Positions 1-7,491 of a stretch of 31,012 nt of DNA are shown piece after piece; positions within the stretch are counted from its first letter, which is position 1; each line of letters begins with the position of its first letter. This DNA comes from an uncultured Mailhella sp. (GTDB taxonomy: Bacteria; Desulfobacterota; Desulfovibrionia; Desulfovibrionales; Desulfovibrionaceae), in assembly GCF_905187505.1 (NCBI RefSeq), contig NZ_CAJJIC010000016.1:1-31012 (forward strand). The letters run 5' to 3'. The notes beneath the pieces were generated by a model. The model saw only the letters and a list, made by a program, of their open reading frames with translations, had not been told where the DNA came from and did not search any database. A program made the position numbers and the translations under genes.

Positions 1-78
1 GTGGAAACGGCAGAAGAGAGAAAAAAGGCGGAACGTTTTTACTCAGAGGGACGGAGGTCCGCTCCTCATCGGCATGAA

Positions 79-114
79 AAAAGCGTGCCCTTCGATGATG
101 GAGGACACGCTTTT
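79..114. terminator. Possible bidirectional terminator hairpin
   Basis: AAAAGCGTG at about 79-87 is repeated inverted as CACGCTTTT at 106-114, with an 18-base loop. The A-run on the left and T-run on the right would give a U-tract on either strand. The loop is long and no gene end is visible next to it. Confidence 0.35.
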
Positions 115-241
115 GCGGTGTGAGTCTTGTCCGCTCAGTGATATGCTTCGCTCCCCTGGGGGAAAGGTTGCGGCCAGCGAAGGCTTTCCCGAATTTTGGG
201 TCCGCTCTTTTCTTAAAAATCTGGAAATGATTCCATCAACA

Positions 242-270
242 CCGATGTGCCCGCAGAGCGGGGACATCGG
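242..270. repeat. Long inverted repeat (hairpin)
   Basis: CCGATGT pairs with ACATCGG and CCCGC pairs with GCGGG, separated by one G/G mismatch and closed by a 3-base loop (AGA). No T-run follows on either strand, so it does not look like an intrinsic terminator. A second hairpin (282-311, GGCAGG/CCTGCC around GCGC/GCGC) follows immediately. Confidence 0.5.
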
Positions 271-453
271 TCGGCGACGAAGGCAGGAGGGCGCAGCCGC
301 GCACGCCTGCCCTGAGATGGCAGTCCGAACAGCGACCGCCGAGACTTCCGGGCTTGGCATTGCGCGCATGCTTTTCCCGGCTTGTCGAGGCTCGGCCTTC
401 CATGCCCGTACGATGCCCGCCGCGCGGCGCAGCCGCAAGGCGAAACAAGGGGC

Positions 454-476
454 GCGGGGGGAAATGTTCCCCCCGC
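454..476 (-). terminator. Strong hairpin downstream of purL
   Basis: A perfect 10-bp stem, GCGGGGGGAA/TTCCCCCCGC, with a 3-base loop lies 34 bases beyond the purL stop codon. The trailing T-tract on the minus strand is weak (CTTGTTTCG), so termination may be inefficient or the hairpin may mainly protect the 3' end. Confidence 0.5.
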
Positions 477-509
477 ATGCCTTTTCTGTCCTTCCTCTTT
501 TCTGCCTTT

Positions 510-3500
510 TTACAGGGCGAAGTAGTCCCTGGCGGATTCGAAGAGATGGAGGTCGTAGTTGCCGGGCACGTTTTTATAGAGCGTTGCGCCGGTACGTTCC
601 GAGTGGCCCATTTTGCCGAGCACGCGGCCGTCGGGGGAGGTGATGCCCTCGATGGCCCAGGCGGAGCCGTTGGGGTTGAAGTCCACGTCCATGGTAGGAT
701 TGCCGTCGAGATCCACGTACTGGGTGGCTATCTGACCGTTTGCCGCGAGCTTTTCAAGAAGTTCGGGGCTGCACAGGAAGCGTCCCTCGCCGTGGGACAC
801 CGGCACGGAGACGATGTCGTCCGTCCCTGCTCTTTTCAGCCACGGGGAGAGTCGTGAGCAGACGCGCGTGCGCACGATTTTCGACTGGTGGCGTCCTATG
901 ACGTTGAAGGTGAGGGTAGGGCAGGCGGCGTCGGTGTCGATGATTTCGCCGTAAGGCACGAGGCCGAGCTTGATGAGAGCCTGGAAGCCGTTGCAGATGC
1001 CGAGCATGAGGCCGTCGCGCTGCTTGAGCAGGTCCATGGTGGCGTCGGTGACTTCAGGGTTGCGGAAGAATGCGGTGATGAACTTGCCGGAGCCTTCGGG
1101 CTCGTCGCCGCCGGAGAAGCCGCCGGGCACGAAGATGATCTGGCTTTCGCGCACGGCTTTGGCGAAGCGTGCGGCCGATTCCGAGACTTCGGCGGCGGAC
1201 TGGTTGCGCAGCACGATGATCTCGGGTTCGAGGCCTGCACGCATGACGGCGCGGGCGCTGTCGTATTCGCAGTTGGTGCCAGGGAATACGGGAATGACCA
1301 CGCGGGGCCTTGCCGCACCCACGCGGGGCACGGCTGAGGGTTCCTTCTCCGAGCGTATGAGCGGAACGGGAGCCTCGTCTTTCTTCGTGCGGTTGGGATA
1401 GATATCTTCGAGCACGCCTTCATTCAGGGCCATGAGCTCGTCGATGGAGGCGGAATCGCTGCCGAGAGTCACGGCAGGCTCCTTCGTGGTCGTGCCGAGG
1501 CGAACGCCTGCTTCTTCGGTGAGCTCCGCCACAAGGGCGCCGGGCATGGGAACATACCAGTCGGCATCCGCGCAGGAGGCAAAGCCGATGCCGTTGCCGA
1601 AGGACATGTTCATGACGGCTTCGGCAAGACTGTTTTCCACGGCCCAGGCTGCCTTCACCTTGCCCTGCGCGTGCAGGGCGGCGAACTCGTCCCAGCAGGC
1701 CTTGACGGCTGCGGCGCTCTCATCCTTCGGAGCGAAGAGGCAGACGGGGTGTCCGGCTTCCTTGAATTCGGGAGAAAGCACGTCGTCGGTTTTTGCCGGA
1801 GCAATGGCGAAGGAAATGAGGGTGGGAGGAACGTCCATGTCGAGGAAGGAACCGGACATGGAGTCCTTGCCGCCTATGGCCGCGACTTCGAGGCCCAGCT
1901 GGGCGTCCAGCGCGCCGAGAAGCGCGGCAAAGGGCTTGCCCCAGCGCTTCGGGTCGTCGCGCAGCTTTTCAAAGTATTCCTGAAGGGAGAGATAGGCCTT
2001 CTTGTAGTCGCATCCGGCGGCCGCAAGACGGGCCACGGAGGTGATCACGGAGCGGTAGGCGCCCTCGTAGGGATCCACGCTCATCTGGTCGGCATCGAAT
2101 CCCCAGGCCATGACGGAGCAGTCCTTTGTTTCATGACCGGGAAGCACGGGCAGCAGGGCGGCCATGGCCTGAGCGGGCGTGCGCTGACGAATGCCGCCGA
2201 AGGGCATGAGCACGGAGCCCGCGCCAATGGTGGAGTCGAAGCGTTCGGCAAGGCCGCGGCGCGAGGCGCATTTCAGGCTTTTGGCCGTTTCCCGCAGGCT
2301 TTTTGCCGCCGGGGCGTCCATGGCGGAACGGTCTTTGGCCTCCACGCATACGCGGGTATGCTTGGACGCGCCGTTGGTGTCGAGGAAGGCACGGGACAGA
2401 TCGACGATGGTGCGGCCCTGCCAGTTCATGACCATGCGCGGACTTTCGGTGACCACGGCCACCTGATAGGCTTCCAGATTTTCCCTTTCCGCGGCGGCGA
2501 TGAAGGCTGCGGCGTTTTCGGCGGAGACCACGCAGGCCATGCGTTCCTGGGATTCGGAAATGGCGAGTTCCGTGCCGTCGAGACCTTCGTACTTCTTGCG
2601 CACGGCGTCGAGGCTGATTTCAAGGCCGGGGGCAAGTTCGCCTATGGCCACGGACACGCCGCCCGCGCCGAAGTCGTTGCAGCGCTTCACAAGACGGGTC
2701 ACGTCGCCGTTGCGGAACAGGCGCTGGATCTTGCGCTCTTCGGGTGCGTTGCCCTTCTGCACTTCCGAGGCCATGGTGACAAGGGACTTGCGGTTGTGGC
2801 TCTTGGATGAGCCCGTGGCGCCGCCTATGCCGTCGCGGCCGGTGCGTCCGCCGAGAAGGATGACCACATCGCCGGGAGCGGGGCGCTCGCGCACCACGTT
2901 TTCGGCAGGAGCCGCGGCCACCACGGCGCCCACTTCCAGATGCTTGGCCACGTAACCGGGATGATAGACTTCGGAAACCATGCCCGTGGCAAGGCCTATC
3001 TGGTTGCCGTAGGAGGAATAGCCAGCGGCGGCCGTCTGGGCCAGCTTGCGCTGGGGGAGCTTTCCGGGAATGGTTTCGGCAACGGGCGTGCGCGGATCGC
3101 CGCAGCCGGTGACGCGCATGGCCTGATAGACGTAGGCGCGGCCGGAGAGCGGATCTCGTATGCAGCCGCCTATGCAGGTGGCCGCGCCGCCGAAGGGCTC
3201 GATTTCCGTGGGGTGGTTGTGGGTCTCGTTCTTGAACATGAGCAGCCAGTCCTGCTTTTCCCCGTCCACGGTGGCGGTCACATGGATGGAGCAGGCGTTG
3301 ATCTCTTCGCTCTGGTCCATGTTGCCGAGCAGCCCGCGCTTTTTCAGCGTCTTGGTCGCGATGGTGGCCATGTCCATGAGAGTCTGCGGACGTGCGGCGG
3401 CCTTTTCTTCTCCGTACACTTCCACGCGGGCGGCAAGATAGCGCCTGTAGGCCTCAAGAGTCTTGTCGTCCAGAATTTCCACGGAATCGATGTGCGTGGA

Positions 3501-4184
3501 AAAGGTCGTGTGCCGGCAGTGATCGGACCAGTAGGTATCCACCACGCGCACTTCGGTGATGGTGGGATCGCGTTTTTCGTCGTCGCGGAAATGGGCCTGA
3601 AGAAACTTGAGGTCGTCAAGATCCATGGCAAGGCCGAGAGAGTCGAGAAGCGCGGAAAGTCCGGCCTCGTCCAGCGTTGTAAAGCCCTCCACGGTGCTCA
3701 CGCTCGTGGGATGATCGCATTCCACGCGCAGGGTGTCCACGGGCTCGAGGGAGGCTTCACGCGCTTCCACGGGGTTGATGAGGTAGCGCTTGATTTTTTC
3801 CACGTCGTCTTCCGAAAGATCGCCCGACAGCAGAAACACGCGCGCCGTGCGCACGGCGGGACGCTCTCCCTGAGTCATGAGCTGTATGCACTGGCTGGCG
3901 GAGTCGGCGCGCTGGTCGAACTGTCCGGGCAGATATTCCACGGCAAAGGGCGTATGGTCGCCTTCGGGAAGATGCTCGAAGGCATCGTCCACCTGAGGTT
4001 CGGAAAAGACGGTCTTCACCGCGCGTTGAAACACGTCTTCGTCCAGCCCTTCCACGTCGTAGCGGTTGACGAGCCGCAGACCGGCAAGGGAAGAGATGCC
4101 CAGCAGCGTGCGCAGTTCGACGAGAAGCGCTCCTGCTTCATGCCTCAGGGCGGGCTTTTTCTCTACATAGATGCGTCGTACCAT
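510..4184 (-). CDS. purL: Phosphoribosylformylglycinamidine synthase, single-chain (PurL)
   Basis: This is FGAM synthase, the fourth step of purine synthesis, which converts FGAR, ATP and glutamine to FGAM. The 1,224-residue chain holds the whole enzyme: a PurS-like N-terminus, two AIR-synthase-like halves (motifs such as DTYWSDHCRHTTF and FKNETHNHPTEIEPFGGAAT), and a C-terminal class I glutaminase. The glutaminase Cys is visible in LGICNGFQAL and its His/Glu in PVSHGEGRF, so this domain looks active. The length and motifs resemble the single-chain form I associate with Clostridia and some gut anaerobes, not the separate PurS/PurQ/PurL set. I chose the ATG at 4184 because AGAAGGA sits 6-7 bases upstream; an upstream ATG at 4217 has no such site. 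It is the last gene of a purF-like/purM/purL operon. Confidence 0.95.
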   Translation of the reverse strand: MVRRIYVEKKPALRHEAGALLVELRTLLGISSLAGLRLVNRYDVEGLDEDVFQRAVKTVFSEPQVDDAFEHLPEGDHTPFAVEYLPGQFDQRADSASQCIQLMTQGERPAVRTARVFLLSGDLSEDDVEKIKRYLINPVEAREASLEPVDTLRVECDHPTSVSTVEGFTTLDEAGLSALLDSLGLAMDLDDLKFLQAHFRDDEKRDPTITEVRVVDTYWSDHCRHTTFSTHIDSVEILDDKTLEAYRRYLAARVEVYGEEKAAARPQTLMDMATIATKTLKKRGLLGNMDQSEEINACSIHVTATVDGEKQDWLLMFKNETHNHPTEIEPFGGAATCIGGCIRDPLSGRAYVYQAMRVTGCGDPRTPVAETIPGKLPQRKLAQTAAAGYSSYGNQIGLATGMVSEVYHPGYVAKHLEVGAVVAAAPAENVVRERPAPGDVVILLGGRTGRDGIGGATGSSKSHNRKSLVTMASEVQKGNAPEERKIQRLFRNGDVTRLVKRCNDFGAGGVSVAIGELAPGLEISLDAVRKKYEGLDGTELAISESQERMACVVSAENAAAFIAAAERENLEAYQVAVVTESPRMVMNWQGRTIVDLSRAFLDTNGASKHTRVCVEAKDRSAMDAPAAKSLRETAKSLKCASRRGLAERFDSTIGAGSVLMPFGGIRQRTPAQAMAALLPVLPGHETKDCSVMAWGFDADQMSVDPYEGAYRSVITSVARLAAAGCDYKKAYLSLQEYFEKLRDDPKRWGKPFAALLGALDAQLGLEVAAIGGKDSMSGSFLDMDVPPTLISFAIAPAKTDDVLSPEFKEAGHPVCLFAPKDESAAAVKACWDEFAALHAQGKVKAAWAVENSLAEAVMNMSFGNGIGFASCADADWYVPMPGALVAELTEEAGVRLGTTTKEPAVTLGSDSASIDELMALNEGVLEDIYPNRTKKDEAPVPLIRSEKEPSAVPRVGAARPRVVIPVFPGTNCEYDSARAVMRAGLEPEIIVLRNQSAAEVSESAARFAKAVRESQIIFVPGGFSGGDEPEGSGKFITAFFRNPEVTDATMDLLKQRDGLMLGICNGFQALIKLGLVPYGEIIDTDAACPTLTFNVIGRHQSKIVRTRVCSRLSPWLKRAGTDDIVSVPVSHGEGRFLCSPELLEKLAANGQIATQYVDLDGNPTMDVDFNPNGSAWAIEGITSPDGRVLGKMGHSERTGATLYKNVPGNYDLHLFESARDYFAL

Positions 4185-4233
4185 TTGATATCCTTCTGCG
4201 GCAGGGCATTGCCGCATATGTGCATAAGAAGGA

Positions 4234-4260
4234 GCCGCGCCCGCATTCTGCGGACGCGGC
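4234..4260 (-). terminator. Intercistronic hairpin between purM and purL
   Basis: GCCGCG-C-CCGCA pairs with TGCGG-A-CGCGGC around a 3-base loop, giving 11 pairs with one C/A mismatch. It starts 6 bases past the purM stop and 50 bases before the purL start. On the minus strand it is followed by CTCCTTCTTATG, a poor U-tract, so partial termination or mRNA 3'-end stabilisation is more likely than full termination. Confidence 0.45.
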
Positions 4261-4265
4261 AGCCA

Positions 4266-5303
4266 TCAGGCGAGGACGACCTTTTCCTCGCCGGCAGTGA
4301 TTTCGCCGAGAACGTAGGCGTTGCAGCCTTCGGCCTTCAGAGCATCCAGAGCCTTGTCGGCCGTGTCGCGGGACACGATGACGGTCATGCCCACGCCCAT
4401 GTTGTAGGTGTTGAACATGTCGCGTTCGGGAATGTTGCCGGCTTTCTGGAGCATGGGGAAGATGGCGGGAATTTTTACGGCGGCCTTTTCGATTCTGGCG
4501 CAAAGGCCGTCGGGCACGCAGCGGGGCAAGTTTTCGTAGAAGCCGCCGCCCGTGATGTGGCTTATGCCGTGCACATGAGCCGCGGCAATGGCGGCGAGCA
4601 CGGGCTTCACGTAGATGATGGTCGGCGTAAGCAGCGCCTCGCCGAGGGTCTGGCCGAGATCGTCGCAATATCTGGACAGGTCTCCGTGCTCCACGTCGAA
4701 CACCTTGCGCACGAGCGAGTAGCCGTTGGAGTGAATGCCGGAGGAGGGCAGGGCGAGAATGACGTCGCCCTCACGCATGGACGAGGAGCTTATGACCTTT
4801 TCGCGGTCCACCATGCCCACGGAAAAGCCCGCGAGATCGTAGTCGTCGGCATCCATCACGCCGGGATGCTCGGCCGTTTCACCGCCGATGAGGGCACAAC
4901 CGGCCTGCACGCAGCCCTCGGCCACGCCGGAAACGAGGGTGGCCACCTTTTCGGGATCGTTTTTGCCTATGGCGATGTAGTCGAGGAAGAACAGGGGCTT
5001 TGCACCGCAGCAGACGATGTCGTTCACGCACATGGCCACGCAGTCGATGCCCACGGTGTCGTGCTTGTCCATGAGCTGGGCGATGCGCTGCTTGGTGCCC
5101 ACGCCGTCGGTGCCGGACACGAGCACGGGACGGTTCATGCCCGTGGTGTCGGGTTCAAAGAGACCGCCGAAGCCTCCGAGATCGGAGACGACGCCGGGGA
5201 TGATGGTGCGCTCGACATGACGCTTCATGAGGCGCACGCCTTCGTAGCCGGCCTCGATGTTGACGCCGGCGGCAGCGTAGGACGCGGAATGGGAATTGTT
5301 CAT
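4266..5303 (-). CDS. purM: Phosphoribosylformylglycinamidine cyclo-ligase (AIR synthase, PurM)
   Basis: PurM closes the imidazole ring, turning FGAM and ATP into AIR. The 345 residues match the usual bacterial length. The N-terminus carries the expected Y-AAGV-I-AG pattern, followed by VLVSGTDGVGTK, GIDCVAMCVNDI (the substrate/Mg segment), the GETAEHPGVM motif and the GGGFYENLPR motif. The ATG at 5303 has AAGGA about 10 bases upstream. It starts 6 bases after the purF-like stop codon and clearly shares its transcript, and purL follows after an 81-base gap. The product of PurL is the substrate of PurM, so the operon covers consecutive reactions. Confidence 0.95.
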   Translation of the reverse strand: MNNSHSASYAAAGVNIEAGYEGVRLMKRHVERTIIPGVVSDLGGFGGLFEPDTTGMNRPVLVSGTDGVGTKQRIAQLMDKHDTVGIDCVAMCVNDIVCCGAKPLFFLDYIAIGKNDPEKVATLVSGVAEGCVQAGCALIGGETAEHPGVMDADDYDLAGFSVGMVDREKVISSSSMREGDVILALPSSGIHSNGYSLVRKVFDVEHGDLSRYCDDLGQTLGEALLTPTIIYVKPVLAAIAAAHVHGISHITGGGFYENLPRCVPDGLCARIEKAAVKIPAIFPMLQKAGNIPERDMFNTYNMGVGMTVIVSRDTADKALDALKAEGCNAYVLGEITAGEEKVVLA

Positions 5304-5309
5304 GGTGTG

Positions 5310-6731
5310 TTATCCTTTGCCGTTCCAGCAGTAGGTGCAGATTTTCTCCCTGTCGATGCCTATGGCCTCGATGAGCCCTTCAAGGGACTGATAGCCGAGC
5401 GAGTCGAAGCCCATCTTGCGGCAGATGGCGTCAAGCAGGCTCTTGCCCCGCGCAGTGGAGGAGTCGGCGTATTCTTCGAGGTGACGCTGTCCCTCGTCGC
5501 CTTCCAGCTCCTGGATGATGCGCCGGGCCAGCAGATCCATGTCGGAGTTGCCCCGGGAGAAGTTGAGATATTTGCAGCTGTACATGATGGGCGGACAGGC
5601 GGAGCGCATGTGCACTTCGCCTGCTCCGGATTCAAAGAGGAAGTCCACGGTTTCCCGAAGCTGCGTGCCGCGCACGATGGAGTCGTCCACGAAGAGGAGC
5701 TTCTTGCCCTGGATGAGCTCGGGAACGGGAATCTGCTTCATCTTGGCCACCTGATTGCGCACGGCCTGATTGGCGGGCATGAAGGAGCGCGGCCAGGTGG
5801 GCGTGTACTTCACGAAGGGCCGGGCGAAGGGCAGTTTGCAGTGGTTGGCGTAGCCTATGGCGTGGGGCGTGCCGGAATCGGGCACGCCGGCCACATGATC
5901 CACCGCCGGCAGCGTGCCGCGGGCCATTTCGTCGCGAGCCATGATTTCGCCGTTGCGGTAGCGCATGAGCTCGACGTTCACGCCTTCATAGTTGGAGTTG
6001 GGGTAGCCGTAGTACGTCCAGAGAAAGGCGCATATCTTCATGCACGATCCCGCCGGAGAAAGCGTCTCGTAGCCGTCGGCCGTGATGCGCACGATTTCGC
6101 TCGGGCCGAGCTCATAGGCGTCCTCGTAGCCGAGCTTGTGGTAGGCGAAGGACTCGAAGGACACGCTGTGGCCGAGAGCGCTTTTCCCGATGTGCACGGG
6201 CAGTCGGCCCATTCTGTCTCTGGCCGTGATGATGGCATCTTCCGTAAGCAGCAGAATGGTCATGGACCCTTCAATGGCGTCCTGCGCGTGACGGATGCCC
6301 GAAACGATGTCGTCTTCCTGATTGATGAGCGCGGCCACGAGTTCCGTGGGATTGACCTTGCCGGAGCTTGTGGCCATGAACTGATGACCGCGGCTGGAGA
6401 AGTAGTCGCGCACCAGGCGTTCGGCATTGTTGATGATGCCCACGGTGCAGATGGCATACAGTCCGAGATGGGAACGAACCAGAAGCGGCTGGGGGTCGAT
6501 GTCGCTTATGCAGCCTATGCCCGCGCAGCCGTGGAAGCCGGCAAGGTCCTTTTCAAACTTGGTGCGGAACGGAGTGTTCTCAATGTCGTGAATCTGCTTC
6601 TGGAAGCCCTGCTTGCGGTCGTATATGGCCATGCCGCCCCGGCGCGTGCCGAGATGCGAGTGGTAGTCCACGCCGAAGAAGATGTCCAGCACGCAGTCCT
6701 GTCTGGAGATGGCTCCGAAAAATCCTCCCAT
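5310..6731 (-). CDS. PurF-like amidophosphoribosyltransferase lacking the glutaminase catalytic residues
   Basis: The C-terminal half is a normal PurF-type phosphoribosyltransferase: the flexible-loop pattern RSFMPANQAVR (residues 315-325) and the PRPP loop VDDSIVRGT (348-356). Cys234, Cys386, Cys465 and Cys468 sit where the Bacillus-type enzyme binds its [4Fe-4S] cluster. The N-terminal Ntn-glutaminase half is altered. The protein begins MGGFFG instead of MCG, so the Cys1 nucleophile is Gly. The usual HRGQ-type segment reads TRRGGMA, the HNGNLTN oxyanion segment reads TVGIINN, and the SD-E segment reads SSGKVN. Hydrolysis of glutamine is therefore unlikely. I recall similar MGGFFG proteins from Bacteroides and Clostridia, annotated as amidophosphoribosyltransferase. 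It may use free ammonia, take ammonia from a partner, or act on PRPP in some other way. AAGGAG lies 9 bases before the ATG. It is the first gene of the purine operon. Confidence 0.85.
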   Translation of the reverse strand: MGGFFGAISRQDCVLDIFFGVDYHSHLGTRRGGMAIYDRKQGFQKQIHDIENTPFRTKFEKDLAGFHGCAGIGCISDIDPQPLLVRSHLGLYAICTVGIINNAERLVRDYFSSRGHQFMATSSGKVNPTELVAALINQEDDIVSGIRHAQDAIEGSMTILLLTEDAIITARDRMGRLPVHIGKSALGHSVSFESFAYHKLGYEDAYELGPSEIVRITADGYETLSPAGSCMKICAFLWTYYGYPNSNYEGVNVELMRYRNGEIMARDEMARGTLPAVDHVAGVPDSGTPHAIGYANHCKLPFARPFVKYTPTWPRSFMPANQAVRNQVAKMKQIPVPELIQGKKLLFVDDSIVRGTQLRETVDFLFESGAGEVHMRSACPPIMYSCKYLNFSRGNSDMDLLARRIIQELEGDEGQRHLEEYADSSTARGKSLLDAICRKMGFDSLGYQSLEGLIEAIGIDREKICTYCWNGKG

Positions 6732-6956
6732 AGGTTTCGCTCCTTATGCGAAAGAGGTGTGGAAAGGTTCATGGGGTCTGTCGGTATGCCGTTCTGTACG
6801 GCGGCATCCGCCTGAAATTTCAAAAATCCGTTGTCCGGCCCGGCTGAAGGCCGTCCGTGCCGGAAGCCGGAACAGGGGCACGACCGCCTTTTCTTCCCGG
6901 AAGAGGCCGGGGAACAGCACGGGCGCGGCCGGGCTGCTTCCGTGCAAAAGGAACGG

Positions 6957-6992
6957 AAAAGGGCAGCTTTGTCCTTTGCAGGAAGGCTGCCC
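6957..6992 (-). terminator. Terminator-like hairpin in the purine operon leader (possible attenuator)
   Basis: On the minus strand GGGCAGC (plus 6986-6992) pairs with GCTGCCC (plus 6961-6967), and TTTTCC follows at once. It sits about 225 bases before the purF-like start codon, downstream of the candidate promoter, where a transcriptional attenuator would lie. The loop is 18 bases and the T-run is short, so efficiency is uncertain. Confidence 0.4.
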
Positions 6993-7276
6993 CTTGTTGC
7001 CGTGCGGAATATGGTTCTCCCCTTTCGGATGCGGGCGAGAGCGCAGAAGGCCGTGTTTTTCGGACGGAAGCGCCACGGCAGACCGGCCGGGACGGCATGC
7101 GCGATCTCCCCGCAGAAGCGAAGGAAAATGGCCGCGACAGAACGCCCCGGCATGCGGCGCGCCGCGGCGTGGCGCATCCGTCCGGCGGACATCGTTCTGC
7201 GGAAATGTTCGGGCAGGGCCGTCTGACTGCTGCTCATGGCGTTCGCTTCATCGTATTGAAGGAGGAGGAAAAGAAT

Positions 7277-7305
7277 AATTTAGCCGTTTTCGTGCCGTTT
7301 CGCAA
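7277..7305 (-). promoter_or_regulatory. Candidate sigma70 promoter for the purine operon
   Basis: On the minus strand a -35 TTGCGA (plus 7300-7305) and a -10 TAAATT (plus 7277-7282) are separated by exactly 17 bases. Transcription would start near 7270 and run toward the purF-like gene at 6731. It lies beyond the gcv terminator, so the two minus-strand operons would be independent. Confidence 0.5.
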
Positions 7306-7412
7306 GTGTCGGGACGGAGAGAAGCGCTGGGGGATGCGGCTTTTCAGGCGGAGAGCGTTCATGCCTGAGCATAAGGCAGGAGGAGAAAGAGGTGAACCTC
7401 CCGTTTTTTCAG

Positions 7413-7456
7413 AAAAAAAGAGGCGGCGTACCGAAGATGTTCCGGCACGTCGCCTC
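7413..7456 (-). terminator. Rho-independent terminator of the gcv operon
   Basis: On the minus strand AGGCGACGT pairs with the ACGCCGCCT arm (one G-U pair), with further pairing inside, followed by CTTTTTTTC. It begins 36 bases after the gcvPB stop codon. Confidence 0.85.
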
Positions 7457-7491
7457 AGAGTCCGGCCGCAGGGCGGCCGGGGTTCGAGGGG

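Larger units (their letters stand above)
1..509. other. Gene-free region with several strong hairpins
   Basis: I find no convincing gene here. The open frames lack good ribosome binding sites and read as arginine-rich, low-complexity protein. The DNA is rich in inverted repeats: 79-114, 242-270, 282-311, a nested set at 338-396, and 454-476. The nested set pairs GCCGAG (338-343) with CTCGGC (391-396), CCGGG (348-352) with CCCGG (376-380), and GCAT (357-360) with ATGC (368-371). This could be a structured non-coding RNA, a dispersed intergenic repeat, or simply GC-rich sequence downstream of purL. Confidence 0.5.
6732..7412 (-). other. Long leader / intergenic region before the purine operon
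   Basis: About 680 bases without a convincing gene; the open frames are arginine-rich and lack ribosome binding sites. If the promoter at 7277-7305 is real, the purF-like mRNA has a leader of about 540 nt. The leader holds a hairpin with a T-run at 6957-6992 and another at 6786-6807 (ATGCCG/CGGCAT). I do not recognise a known purine, PRPP or ppGpp riboswitch. Confidence 0.5.

Noticed and set aside
74..643. Plus- and minus-strand frames of 80-190 codons in the first 640 bases.
   Set aside because: Low-complexity composition, no good ribosome binding sites, and overlap with strong hairpins and the purL 3' end.
2940..6815. A stop-free plus-strand frame of about 1,290 codons opposite the purine genes.
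   Set aside because: Same cause: avoidance of TTA, CTA and TCA codons in the phase-matched minus-strand genes. It spans gene boundaries and has no ribosome binding site.
6515..7237. A 240-codon minus-strand frame covering much of the purine leader.
   Set aside because: It is arginine-rich without recognisable motifs, has only a weak upstream site, and runs out of frame into the certain purF-like gene.
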